From NCBI GenBank assembly GCA_015478775.1, contig JADMKP010000007.1, positions 682,001-746,000 on the forward strand: DNA of 64,000 nucleotides, in the 5' to 3' direction. Made by a program: the position numbers and the translations under genes. This DNA is from Fermentimonas sp. (GTDB lineage Bacteria > Bacteroidota > Bacteroidia > Bacteroidales > Dysgonomonadaceae). Positions 25,618 through 34,568 of the stretch are shown one piece after another. Each line of letters begins with the position of its first letter. Position 1 is the first letter of the stretch. Below the pieces are notes generated by a model, which was given only the letters and a program-made list of their open reading frames with translations, had not been told where the DNA came from and did no database searches.

Positions 25618-26811
25618 ATGCAAAAATATACAGTAGATGAAAGAGGATATTATGGTGATTTTGGTGGAGCTTACATTCCTGAAATACTTCATAAATGCGT
25701 AACAGAACTAGAAACGGCATATCTGAGAATAATAGAAAGCGAAACTTTTCAAAACGATTTTAATCAGCTGCTACACGATTATGTGGGCAGACCATCTCCA
25801 TTATATCATTCAAAGCAGTTATCAGAACGATACGGTGCAAAGATCTACCTGAAGCGCGAGGATCTTAACCATACCGGTGCTCATAAAATAAATAACACAA
25901 TAGGTCAGATATTGATAGCTAGAGAAATGGGTAAAACGCGTATTATAGCAGAAACAGGAGCAGGTCAGCACGGAGTAGCCACCGCCACAGTTTGTGCCCT
26001 AATGCAAATGCCCTGCACCGTGTATATGGGAGAAACGGATGTAAAACGTCAGCAGGTAAATGTAAAGAAAATGGAGATGCTTGGGGCAACTGTAGTTCCG
26101 GTTACATCAGGAAATATGACGCTAAAAGATGCTACCAACGATGCTATACGCGACTGGTGCAGCAACCCGGCAGATACTCATTATATAATAGGCTCAACTG
26201 TAGGTCCACACCCCTACCCCGACATGGTAGCTCGCCTTCAATCGGTTATCAGCAAGGAGATAAAAGTTCAACTTTTAGAAAAAGAGGGGCGAGACTATCC
26301 CGATTACCTAATAGCATGTGTTGGAGGGGGCAGTAATGCAGCGGGCACAATCTATGAATATCTAGACAATGAAAATGTTAAGATTGTATTGGCAGAAGCA
26401 GGCGGCAAAGGCGTAGATAGCGGAGAGTCTGCAGCAACAATTCATTTAGGCAGATCGGGAATATTGCATGGTAGTAAAACATTGCTTATGCAAGACGAAG
26501 ATGGGCAGATAACTGAACCTTACTCAATATCGGCAGGGTTAGACTATCCGGGCATTGGCCCCATTCATGCAAATCTTGCCATAACAAAGCGTGCAAGAGT
26601 ATATGCTGTAAATGATGACGAAGCACTTCGTGCCGCATTTGAATTAACACGTAATGAAGGAATAATACCTGCTCTAGAATCTGCACATGCAATTGCAGTC
26701 TTAGAAAAAGTAACTTTCGATACTGATGACATTGTAGTTCTAACTCTTTCTGGCAGAGGCGATAAAGATTTAGAAACCTACTTCAAATACGAGAGTCACT
26801 TCGCAAAATAA
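25618..26811 (+). CDS. trpB: Tryptophan synthase beta chain
   Basis: The 397-residue PLP enzyme joins indole and serine to make tryptophan. It has the cofactor lysine Lys90 in NHTGAHKINN, the phosphate loop CVGGGSNAAG and EAGGKGVDSG, and the usual length. It is the first structural gene of the operon, an order common in Bacteroidetes but unlike trpE-first operons. About 175 bases separate it from the attenuator terminator. Confidence 0.98.
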   Translation: MQKYTVDERGYYGDFGGAYIPEILHKCVTELETAYLRIIESETFQNDFNQLLHDYVGRPSPLYHSKQLSERYGAKIYLKREDLNHTGAHKINNTIGQILIAREMGKTRIIAETGAGQHGVATATVCALMQMPCTVYMGETDVKRQQVNVKKMEMLGATVVPVTSGNMTLKDATNDAIRDWCSNPADTHYIIGSTVGPHPYPDMVARLQSVISKEIKVQLLEKEGRDYPDYLIACVGGGSNAAGTIYEYLDNENVKIVLAEAGGKGVDSGESAATIHLGRSGILHGSKTLLMQDEDGQITEPYSISAGLDYPGIGPIHANLAITKRARVYAVNDDEALRAAFELTRNEGIIPALESAHAIAVLEKVTFDTDDIVVLTLSGRGDKDLETYFKYESHFAK

Positions 26812-26853
26812 TAGAACTAATATACTAGTAATAACAGTAAAGCAGTAGATTGT

Positions 26854-28260
26854 ATGCAGTATAAATATCAAACAAACAGCCGCAAAATAATGGGTGATCT
26901 CCATACTCCGGTGAGCATTTACCTAAAAGTAAGAGATACATTTCCACAGTCGGCACTACTCGAGAGTTCCGATTTTCATGCAAAAGAAAATAGCATCTCA
27001 TACCTGGCTCTCAAGCCAATAGCAAGGATTGAAGTTAACAGAGGAATAAGCAAAATGGTGTTCCCCGATGATAAAGAAGAGAGCAGAGAACTTTCTGATG
27101 AGTTCACAATCTCTGACTCATTAAACAATTTTATCGAGAGATTTGAGGTTGAAGATAGTGACATTGACAACATTGGTCTGTTTGGTTACACAACCTTCAA
27201 CTGTGTAAAATATACCGAGAACATTAATATTAAAGAGAGTAAGGAAGATAAAAACGATGCTCCCGATATGCTCTATATTTTGTATAAGTATATATTGGTA
27301 TTCAATCATTTTTCAGACGAAATTACCCTTATCGAGTTACAGGAGAAGGATGAACTGAGCAATTTAAATAAAATTGAATCGCTAATCAATCAACGAAACT
27401 TTGCAAATTATAATTTCTTTACCGAAGGAGATGAGTACAGTACTATTTCCAACGAAGAGTATAAGCAGTATGTTAGAACTGGTGTGGAGCACTGTATGAA
27501 AGGCGATATATTTCAGATTGTTCTCTCACGCAGATTTGTACAGCCATTTTCGGGTGACGATTTTAAGGTTTATAGAGCATTACGTAGTATTAATCCTTCG
27601 CCATATCTTTTTTATTTCGACTTTGGGGGTTATCGTATTTTTGGCTCATCTCCAGAAACTCATTGCAAAGTTGAGGGAAACAAAATAAGCATCGATCCAA
27701 TAGCAGGAACTACAAAGCGAACAGGTAATTATCAGGAAGATATGGAGGGTGTAGAATTTTTACTGAACGACCCCAAAGAGAATGCAGAGCATGTTATGTT
27801 GGTTGATTTGGCACGAAACGATCTAAGCAGAAATGCTCATGATGTGGAGGTTGAGTTCTTTAAGGAGCCGCAGTTCTATTCACATGTTATTCACCTGGTA
27901 TCTCGTGTAAGTGGTGTCTTAAATTTCAGTGCAAATCCCATTAAAGCCTTCTTCGATACTTTCCCCGCAGGTACATTGTCGGGAGCACCAAAAGTGAGAG
28001 CTATGCAACTTATATCTGAGATAGAAACGCATAACCGAGGAGCTTATGGCGGTTGCATCGGCTTCATAGGGTTAAATGGAGATATCAATCAAGCCATAAC
28101 AATTCGCACCTTCGTGAGCCGTAATAACGAATTGTGGTATCAGGCCGGTGCTGGAGTTGTATCGCAAAGCAAGGATGAGTACGAACTAAACGAAGTTAAC
28201 AGTAAACTTGGTGCATTGCATATGGCCATTGAAAAAGCAACAAAACTCCATAATTCTTAA
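26854..28260 (+). CDS. trpE: Anthranilate synthase component I
   Basis: The 468-residue chorismate-utilising enzyme has the core motifs GDIFQIVLSRRF, FGSSPETHCKVEG, DPIAGTTKRTG and FPAGTLSGAPKVRAMQLI. It turns chorismate and ammonia (from TrpG) into anthranilate, the first step of the pathway. A regulatory N-terminal part that would bind tryptophan is present. It is 42 bases after trpB and 11 bases before trpG. Confidence 0.97.
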   Translation: MQYKYQTNSRKIMGDLHTPVSIYLKVRDTFPQSALLESSDFHAKENSISYLALKPIARIEVNRGISKMVFPDDKEESRELSDEFTISDSLNNFIERFEVEDSDIDNIGLFGYTTFNCVKYTENINIKESKEDKNDAPDMLYILYKYILVFNHFSDEITLIELQEKDELSNLNKIESLINQRNFANYNFFTEGDEYSTISNEEYKQYVRTGVEHCMKGDIFQIVLSRRFVQPFSGDDFKVYRALRSINPSPYLFYFDFGGYRIFGSSPETHCKVEGNKISIDPIAGTTKRTGNYQEDMEGVEFLLNDPKENAEHVMLVDLARNDLSRNAHDVEVEFFKEPQFYSHVIHLVSRVSGVLNFSANPIKAFFDTFPAGTLSGAPKVRAMQLISEIETHNRGAYGGCIGFIGLNGDINQAITIRTFVSRNNELWYQAGAGVVSQSKDEYELNEVNSKLGALHMAIEKATKLHNS

Positions 28261-28271
28261 TGTAGGAAAAT

Positions 28272-28853
28272 ATGAAATCTATAAAAATTCTCTTGTTAGA
28301 TAACTACGACTCCTTCACATATAACCTGGTTCATGTTATAAAATCGTTGGGTTATGAAAACGTTGATGTGTATCGCAACGATAAAATTGAGCTCTCTCAG
28401 ATAGATCAGTATGATAAAATAATACTTTCACCGGGGCCGGGTCTGCCTTCTGAAGCCGGCATAATGATGGAGCTGATAAAAGAGTATGCAGGTAAGAAAA
28501 GCATATTGGGAGTTTGTCTTGGTCACCAAGCCATAGCAGAGGTCTTTGGCGCCAAGCTCGAAAATATCCCTACCGTCTTTCATGGCGTACAAACAGCAAT
28601 TAAAATTGTGATTGAGGATTATATTTTTGCAGGATTACCAAAAGAGATACCTGCAGGACGATATCACTCTTGGATTGTTTCCAAGAATGATTTCCCTAAT
28701 GAACTTGAAGTCACAGCTGTGGATAGGGCGGGCGACATTATGGCATTGAAACATAAAAAGCTCGATCTGCATGGAGTGCAATTCCACCCCGAGTCTATCC
28801 TCACTCCCGATGGAGCACGGATAATTCAGAATTTCTTACAATCAAAAAAGTAG
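28272..28853 (+). CDS. trpG: Anthranilate synthase component II (glutamine amidotransferase)
   Basis: The 193-residue class I amidotransferase has the start LLLDNYDSFTYNLVH, the nucleophile Cys in GVCLGHQAIAEVFG and the His/Glu pair in GVQFHPESILT. It supplies ammonia to TrpE, encoded just upstream. It is not fused to trpE or trpD. trpD starts 4 bases after its stop. Confidence 0.97.
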   Translation: MKSIKILLLDNYDSFTYNLVHVIKSLGYENVDVYRNDKIELSQIDQYDKIILSPGPGLPSEAGIMMELIKEYAGKKSILGVCLGHQAIAEVFGAKLENIPTVFHGVQTAIKIVIEDYIFAGLPKEIPAGRYHSWIVSKNDFPNELEVTAVDRAGDIMALKHKKLDLHGVQFHPESILTPDGARIIQNFLQSKK

Positions 28854-28857
28854 CAGA

Positions 28858-29853
28858 ATGAAGGATATTCTTTATAAACTTTTCGATTATCAGTACCTAT
28901 CCCGCGATGAAGCAAAGCAAGTGCTTTTTGAAATAGTTAAAGGAGATGTGCCCGAAACTCAGATTGCATCTTTGATAACCTCGTTTTTAATGCGAAGTAT
29001 ATCCGTAGATGAAATACTTGGTTTTAGAGATGCACTGCTTGAGATGCGGGTGACTGTCGACCTTTCAGATTATTCACCTTTGGATATAGTTGGCACAGGA
29101 GGAGATGGCAAAAACACTTTTAATATATCTACAACATCTTGCTTTGTGGTAGCTGGTGCAGGATACAACGTAGTAAAACATGGCAATTACGGCGCCACAT
29201 CAATTAGTGGAGCAAGCAATGTAATTGAGCAGCAAGGAGTGAAGTTCAGCACCGATAACGATCGTTTTAGAAAGAGTCTCGATAAATGCCACATAGCCTA
29301 TCTTCACGCACCATTGTTTAGTCCAGCACTTAAAGCAGTTGCCCCTGTTCGTAAAAGCTTGGGTGTCCGCAACTTCTTTAACGTACTTGGACCACTAGTC
29401 AATCCCGTGCAGCCTAAATATCAAATGCTGGGAGTATATGATTTAGCAATGCTGAGGTTATACAGTTATATTTATCAAGAGGAAAACAGGAATTTCACAA
29501 TCGTGCATAGCATGGATGGATATGATGAAGTATCGCTAACCAGTCAGTTTAAAGTTACATCCAATAATGGCGAGCATTTATTTATGCCTGAAGACTTAGG
29601 CTTTAAAACACTCAGTCAGAACCAATTATATGGAGGAGACACTCCCGAAGAGGCTGCTTCCATATTCAGGAATGTTATTAATGCAAGTGCCACCGATGCC
29701 CAAATGAACGTGGTGATTGTTAATGCTGCATTGGGCATTCAAACCATAGAACAGCAAAAATCAATTGAAGAATGTATAGATATTGCCCGTGATGCTCTCT
29801 ATAGTAAAAAGGCATTAAGAGTATTGCAAACATTTGTTGAAATAAATAGTTGA
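28858..29853 (+). CDS. trpD: Anthranilate phosphoribosyltransferase
   Basis: The 331-residue protein has the PRPP-binding glycine loop DIVGTGGDGKNTFNIST, the VKHGNYGATSISGASNV motif and VRNFFNVLGPLVNP. It attaches phosphoribosyl to anthranilate. Length fits the family. It lies between trpG and trpC with almost no gaps. Confidence 0.97.
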   Translation: MKDILYKLFDYQYLSRDEAKQVLFEIVKGDVPETQIASLITSFLMRSISVDEILGFRDALLEMRVTVDLSDYSPLDIVGTGGDGKNTFNISTTSCFVVAGAGYNVVKHGNYGATSISGASNVIEQQGVKFSTDNDRFRKSLDKCHIAYLHAPLFSPALKAVAPVRKSLGVRNFFNVLGPLVNPVQPKYQMLGVYDLAMLRLYSYIYQEENRNFTIVHSMDGYDEVSLTSQFKVTSNNGEHLFMPEDLGFKTLSQNQLYGGDTPEEAASIFRNVINASATDAQMNVVIVNAALGIQTIEQQKSIEECIDIARDALYSKKALRVLQTFVEINS

Positions 29854-29858
29854 GAGTT

Positions 29859-30653
29859 ATGAAAGATGTTTTAAGCGAAATAGTTTTAAATAAAAAAGTT
29901 GAGGTAGCCAGGCAAAAAGAATTGGTGCCATTAATTGAATTAGAGAAACATCTACTTCAAAAAAAGGATACAATAAAATTCAGATCGCTGAAAGAAGCTT
30001 TATTAAACTCCACAACTGGCATTATTGCAGAGTTCAAACGCCGGTCACCAAGCAAAGGATGGTTGCATCAGAATGCTGCTGTTGACATAGTAACCAAGGC
30101 ATATGAAAATGCAGGAGCATCGGCACTATCAGTATTAACCGATGAGAGTTATTTTGGAGGCACTCTGGCTGATTTAAACAGTGCTGTGCAAAATGTGCAG
30201 ATTCCTGTAATGAGAAAAGAGTTTATTGTGGATGAGTATCAGATCTTTGAAGCAAAACTTATGGGTGCAAGTGCAATTCTACTTATTGCTGCAGCCATCA
30301 CACAAGAAGAATCTATGCGATTTACAAGGCTTGCAAACGAGTTGCAATTGGATGTACTATTAGAGTTGCACGATGAAAGTGAGACCGACTATATAACCCC
30401 TTTAAACAGCGTTATTGGAATTAATAACCGCAATCTGGGTAGTTTTGTTACAGATTTACAGAAATCGTTCCGTATGGCTCAATTACTCCCTATGGATTCT
30501 GTTTGGGTCTCAGAAAGTGGTTTATCAGATGCAAACGTTGTAAAAGAGCTTAGAGATGCAGGTTACAAAGGATTTTTAATAGGAGAATATTTTATGAAAT
30601 CAGGCAACCCCGAAGCCAGCCTAAAAGAATTTATTCAACAGATTGAGGGTTAG
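29859..30653 (+). CDS. trpC: Indole-3-glycerol-phosphate synthase
   Basis: The 264-residue TIM-barrel enzyme closes the indole ring. Typical segments are IIAEFKRRSPSKGW, ALSVLTDESYFGG, MRKEFIVDEYQI, GINNRNLGSF and VSESGL. I start at the ATG at 29859 (MKDVLSEIVLNKKVEVARQ); a TTG at 29850 overlapping the trpD stop is possible. It is not fused with trpF, which follows 62 bases later. Confidence 0.96.
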   Translation: MKDVLSEIVLNKKVEVARQKELVPLIELEKHLLQKKDTIKFRSLKEALLNSTTGIIAEFKRRSPSKGWLHQNAAVDIVTKAYENAGASALSVLTDESYFGGTLADLNSAVQNVQIPVMRKEFIVDEYQIFEAKLMGASAILLIAAAITQEESMRFTRLANELQLDVLLELHDESETDYITPLNSVIGINNRNLGSFVTDLQKSFRMAQLLPMDSVWVSESGLSDANVVKELRDAGYKGFLIGEYFMKSGNPEASLKEFIQQIEG

Positions 30654-30715
30654 CGATGTTTAATTGTAATACAAATTGCTTTGTAAATCAATAGTAGTAT
30701 TTAAACAACATAATC

Positions 30716-31327
30716 ATGATTATAAAAGTTTGTGGAATGTGTGATGTGGAGAATATCCGTCAGCTAGAACAGCTTGATATAGATTGGATGGGATTTATAT
30801 TCTATTCAGATTCACCACGCTATGTGGGACCAAAAGTGAGCTACCTCCCTAAAAAAGTGAAGAAGATTGGCGTTTTTGTTGATCAGATACCTCAAATAAT
30901 TAGTGAACGCGCCAAACAAAATCATCTCCAAATGATACAACTCCATGGTAGCGAGCCGCCATGGTACTGTATCAACTTGCAAGAGGAGGGCTATAAGATT
31001 ATTAAATCGTTTGGAATCGACACTGACGGATTCATACCCAATGCACAATTAAATGCATATGAAGGTAAGTGCGATTACTTTCTTTTTGACACAAAAACAA
31101 AACTGCACGGCGGTTCGGGCAAAAGATTTAATTGGGAAAAGCTTGCTAATTATGATGGCGACACCCCTTTTATATTAAGTGGTGGTATATCGCCCGAAGA
31201 TACTGAGGAGATAAAATCATTTAAGCATCCAAAATTTGCAGGAATAGATATCAACAGTCGTTTCGAAATTGAACCAGCATATAAGGATATCGAAATGGTT
31301 AAATCGTTTATAAAACAAATAAGATAA
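30716..31327 (+). CDS. trpF: Phosphoribosylanthranilate isomerase
   Basis: The 203-residue TIM-barrel protein begins IIKVCGMCDVENI, with the catalytic Cys in KVCGM, and has the phosphate site LSGGISPEDTEE and the end FAGIDINSRFE. It isomerises PRA to CdRP. The start is 62 bases after trpC, the widest gap inside the operon after trpB. Confidence 0.97.
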   Translation: MIIKVCGMCDVENIRQLEQLDIDWMGFIFYSDSPRYVGPKVSYLPKKVKKIGVFVDQIPQIISERAKQNHLQMIQLHGSEPPWYCINLQEEGYKIIKSFGIDTDGFIPNAQLNAYEGKCDYFLFDTKTKLHGGSGKRFNWEKLANYDGDTPFILSGGISPEDTEEIKSFKHPKFAGIDINSRFEIEPAYKDIEMVKSFIKQIR

Positions 31328-31342
31328 AGTGCAATTATAATT

Positions 31343-32113
31343 ATGAACAGAATAGATAAGTTATTTAAAGAGAAGAAAGAGAATATACTATCGGTCTACT
31401 TTACCGCAGGATACCCAAAATCTGATGATACCATAGAAGTGATAAAAACACTTGAGAAAAATGGAGTGGATCTATTAGAGATTGGAGTGCCATTTAGCGA
31501 CCCGATGGCCGATGGCCCTGTTATACAAGCATCTGGAAATGAGGCACTACGCAATGGCATGAGTTTAAAAAAACTCTTTGCTCAATTAAAAAATGTGCGT
31601 GCAGAAGCTTCTATCCCTTTGGTGTTAATGGGTTATCTTAATCCAATTATGCAATATGGATTCGAAAACTATTGCAAAAGTGCTGCAGAGTGTGGTGTTG
31701 ATGGATTAATAATACCCGATCTGCCATTCTCAGAATATATGGAGACTTATAAATCAATTGCAGAAAAACATGGCTTGCATATGATAATGCTAGTAACTCC
31801 CGAAACATCAGAAGAAAGAATAAGATTGATCGACCAAAACACTTCCGGCTTTATCTATATGGTATCATCGGCATCGGTAACAGGTGCAAGAAATTCGTTC
31901 AGCGAGACAAACCTCAACTACTTCAGGCGCGTTAATAAAATGAATTTGCAAAACCCCCGTTTAATTGGTTTTGGTATATCTAATAAAGAAACATTTGAAG
32001 CGGCATGCCGAGAATCTTCGGGTGCCATAATTGGTAGTAAGTTTATATCTCTTTTAAACAGTGAGAGCACAATTGAAGCTGCTGCAGAAAAGTTGATTGA
32101 GGCAATTAGTTAA
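31343..32113 (+). CDS. trpA: Tryptophan synthase alpha chain
   Basis: The 256-residue TIM-barrel enzyme splits indole-3-glycerol phosphate. It has the catalytic Glu and Asp region LLEIGVPFSDPMADGPVIQ, GLIIPDLPFSE, and SSASVTGARNSF. It passes indole to TrpB, which is encoded at the other end of the operon. It is the last trp gene. No clear terminator is visible in the 68 bases before the next gene. Confidence 0.97.
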   Translation: MNRIDKLFKEKKENILSVYFTAGYPKSDDTIEVIKTLEKNGVDLLEIGVPFSDPMADGPVIQASGNEALRNGMSLKKLFAQLKNVRAEASIPLVLMGYLNPIMQYGFENYCKSAAECGVDGLIIPDLPFSEYMETYKSIAEKHGLHMIMLVTPETSEERIRLIDQNTSGFIYMVSSASVTGARNSFSETNLNYFRRVNKMNLQNPRLIGFGISNKETFEAACRESSGAIIGSKFISLLNSESTIEAAAEKLIEAIS

Positions 32114-32136
32114 TACATTGTATTGAAAAATTAGAG

Positions 32137-32144
32137 TACATTTG
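32137..32144 (+). promoter_or_regulatory. -7 box upstream of the DMT transporter gene
   Basis: TACATTTG is an exact TAnnTTTG, 38 bases before the ATG, so the transporter has a promoter separate from the trp operon. Confidence 0.5.
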
Positions 32145-32181
32145 CAAATCTTTTGTACGCTAAAATTCAACAATATTATTA

Positions 32182-33066
32182 ATGCCTTTTCAATCACACA
32201 TTGGTGAAATTGCTTCACTTCTTACAGCTATTTGCTGGACTCTAAGTGCTATATACTTTGAGAAGGCAGGCAGAAGGATTGGGTCGTTATCGGTAAACAT
32301 TATTCGCATTTTCCTTGGGGTTATCTTCCTGGGAATAACAACCTATTTTACCAGAGGGATGTTTTTCCCTATGGATGCAACTCCCTATAACTGGTTATGG
32401 CTTGGCATTTCGGGTATAGTTGGCTTCTTTTTGGGAGATCTGTTTCTTTTTAAATCTTATACCATTATAGGCTCCAGAACGTCGCAACTGGTTATGAGTC
32501 TTGCACCTATGCTTACTGCCATTATTGGATGGTTTTTCCTGCACGAGATATTATCAGTTAAAAGCATAATTGGTATAATAGTGAGCGTAACAGGAATTAT
32601 GATTGCCGTAGCGGGCAAGAAATTAAAATTGAACGTTCCATTACGCGGATTTCTTTATGCCCTTGGCGGAGCCATGGGACAGGCAGTGGGACTCATACTC
32701 AGCAAGAAAGGTATGGGCGATTATGATGCTATTGCGGCTACTCAAATAAGGGCAATTGTTGGTTTTGCAGCTTTTGCTATTTTGGTTACAGTGATGAGAA
32801 GGTGGAAAAGGGTACTGATAACTACAACTGATAAAATGAGTATGAAGGCAACAACCATTGGGGCTATTTTTGGTCCATTTATTGGTGTTGCTCTTTCACT
32901 TTACGCAGTTCAGCATACCTCTACAGGTATTGCGTCTGCTCTTATGGCCTTAACTCCAGTATTCATTATTGTTCCTTCTGCAATTATGTTTAAAGAGAAA
33001 ATCACTGCTCCCCAAGTTATAGGAGCAGTGATTAGTATTATTGGAGCGACTATATTTTTCTTGTAG
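32182..33066 (+). CDS. EamA/DMT-superfamily membrane transporter
   Basis: The 294-residue protein has ten hydrophobic segments arranged as two EamA repeats (about 1-140 and 150-294), with the typical SAIYFEKAGRRIG, PMLTAIIGWFFLHE and TPVFIIVPSAIMFKEKIT ends. These carriers export amino acids or metabolites. Position after the trp operon is suggestive, but a tryptophan role is only a guess. Its stop is 2 bases from the stop of the convergent oxidoreductase. Confidence 0.9.
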   Translation: MPFQSHIGEIASLLTAICWTLSAIYFEKAGRRIGSLSVNIIRIFLGVIFLGITTYFTRGMFFPMDATPYNWLWLGISGIVGFFLGDLFLFKSYTIIGSRTSQLVMSLAPMLTAIIGWFFLHEILSVKSIIGIIVSVTGIMIAVAGKKLKLNVPLRGFLYALGGAMGQAVGLILSKKGMGDYDAIAATQIRAIVGFAAFAILVTVMRRWKRVLITTTDKMSMKATTIGAIFGPFIGVALSLYAVQHTSTGIASALMALTPVFIIVPSAIMFKEKITAPQVIGAVISIIGATIFFL

Positions 33067-33068
33067 GC

Positions 33069-34133
33069 CTACTCAACAGTTATTGTTCTCTTCTCTTTGC
33101 TACTCTGAAATGCGAGTTCAATAATTCTCATAACATCACGTGCTTCTTCTGCTTTAACTGCTAGTTCTCCTTTACCATTAATAGCATCACGAAGATTAAT
33201 AAAATAATCTTTATAATCACCAAGCTCACTCTCAATCTTGCCCGATATTTTTACTCCTTTGTATTCTGCATTTAATGTGCCCCAAATATCTTGAGGCTCT
33301 TTCCCCCAATCTTTTCCAAATGGCTTTGCTCCTCCATCTAAAGTGGCTTCCTGCACATCTAGACCATATTTTACAAAAGATCCATTTGTTCCATGTAGCA
33401 TATATGTGGGACCAGGAATGCGACAAATCATGCCGGATTTTAGTGTTGCAGTAAAGTTAGTGTAGTGTAAGCGAACATCAAAATGATCATCTACATTTGC
33501 CCAAGGGCGTTGTTTGTTAATCTCGGCGGTAACAGCTTTGGGCATTCCAAAAAACCATAATGCCTGATCAATTAAATGCGAACCCAAATCGTAGAATATA
33601 CCCGATCCCGGTAATGTCTGCTCGCGCCATGCTCCATTTGGCCTGGGGTCTGTACGATATCTGTCGAAATGAGTTTCATAATCAACTATTTCGCCGAGTA
33701 ATCCGCTATCCAAAAGCTTTTTTACTGTTTTGGTATCGCTCGTAAACCTACGGTTATGATATACCGATAGTACTTTATTCTGCTTCTTTGCCAGCTTAAT
33801 CAATTCATCGGCTTCTGCAACATTTATTGTGAATGGTTTTTCTACTACTGCATGTTTACCAGCCAGTAGCGCCTCCTTGGCCCATCTAAAATGATCGGTG
33901 TTTGGTGATGTAACTAATACCAGATCTATATTAGGATCGTTAATTATATTTTCTGCATCGGGTACGATTTCTGTTGATGCATAACGCTTATGTGCCAAAG
34001 CTATCCGTTCTGGGTTTGATGTGCTTATTTTTGAAAGTTCATAGCCTTCCACCACATCAATAAATGGTGCATGAAATACTCTTCCTGATAGTCCGTAACC
34101 TATTACTCCTGTGCGAATGTTGCTTGTTGACAT
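33069..34133 (-). CDS. Gfo/Idh/MocA-family NAD(P)-dependent oxidoreductase
   Basis: The 354-residue protein has a Rossmann start (RTGVIGYGLSGRVFHAPFI), the family motif AVVEKPFTIN with its catalytic Lys, and a C-terminal dimerisation domain with GSGIFYDLGSHLIDQALWFFG. Such enzymes oxidise sugars, inositols or related compounds. It resembles the YdgJ-type cytoplasmic members. It is alone on the minus strand with its own -7 box (TATCTTTG, 34182-34175). Confidence 0.93.
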   Translation of the reverse strand: MSTSNIRTGVIGYGLSGRVFHAPFIDVVEGYELSKISTSNPERIALAHKRYASTEIVPDAENIINDPNIDLVLVTSPNTDHFRWAKEALLAGKHAVVEKPFTINVAEADELIKLAKKQNKVLSVYHNRRFTSDTKTVKKLLDSGLLGEIVDYETHFDRYRTDPRPNGAWREQTLPGSGIFYDLGSHLIDQALWFFGMPKAVTAEINKQRPWANVDDHFDVRLHYTNFTATLKSGMICRIPGPTYMLHGTNGSFVKYGLDVQEATLDGGAKPFGKDWGKEPQDIWGTLNAEYKGVKISGKIESELGDYKDYFINLRDAINGKGELAVKAEEARDVMRIIELAFQSSKEKRTITVE

Positions 34134-34174
34134 AGCTTATAAGATTTAATATTCTAAATTATTTGTTTGTTGAT

Positions 34175-34182
34175 CAAAGATA
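34175..34182 (-). promoter_or_regulatory. -7 box of the oxidoreductase gene
   Basis: CAAAGATA on the plus strand reads TATCTTTG on the minus strand, about 42 bases before the ATG. Confidence 0.5.
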
Positions 34183-34259
34183 GTGATTTTTTTATTGATA
34201 CTATTTAACGATGAATGAAGTAAGTGATTCTCCATATTAGCTACCTATTAAGTTTTCAC

Positions 34260-34301
34260 CAACTACCTAGCAACTACCTACCAACTCCCTACCAACTCCT
34301 A
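34260..34301. repeat. 11-base tandem repeat
   Basis: Units CAACTACCTAG, CAACTACCTAC, CAACTCCCTAC and a partial CAACTCCTA follow each other in the oxidoreductase-DUF1080 gap. It is part of a 340-base stretch that holds no convincing gene. Confidence 0.75.
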
Positions 34302-34335
34302 ATTAACACTGTATATAAACAGAGTTTGTTAGGAC

Positions 34336-34490
34336 TTGGTCTGAACGATGTAGGGCGATGGTACCAAGTAAATATATCTGTGGGCAGTCATGAAATTAAT
34401 TCAAATAGCGCATTTTTCGTCCTACATCGACTTTACTTTTTTGTAAAAATTGGATTGAATAATGTAGACCAATTTCACATGGTAAATTAC
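34336..34490. repeat. Intergenic element with inverted and diverged direct repeats
   Basis: CGATGTAGGGCGA (34346-34358) is inverted at 34417-34429 (TCGTCCTACATCG), 12 of 13 paired. In addition TTGG-TGAA-ATGTAG and GTAAAT occur at the same spacing at 34336 and 34450 (114 apart). A 92-codon open frame crosses it, but its repeats and lack of family likeness suggest it is not a gene. Confidence 0.55.
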
Positions 34491-34536
34491 AGTAAACAGT
34501 GACATATTAATTTTTCTTTTCTTCAGATAAAAAGCT

Positions 34537-34544
34537 TATTTTTG
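34537..34544 (+). promoter_or_regulatory. -7 box of the DUF1080 lipoprotein gene
   Basis: TATTTTTG is an exact TAnnTTTG, 25 bases before the ATG. Confidence 0.55.
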
Positions 34545-34568
34545 TAAAGAAACATAAACAATAATCGT

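Noticed and set aside
34224-34502. 92-codon open frame in the 34.2-34.5 kb gap
   Set aside because: It runs through the 11-base tandem repeat and the duplicated blocks; the apparent protein repeat is explained by the DNA repeats, and no promoter or family match supports it.
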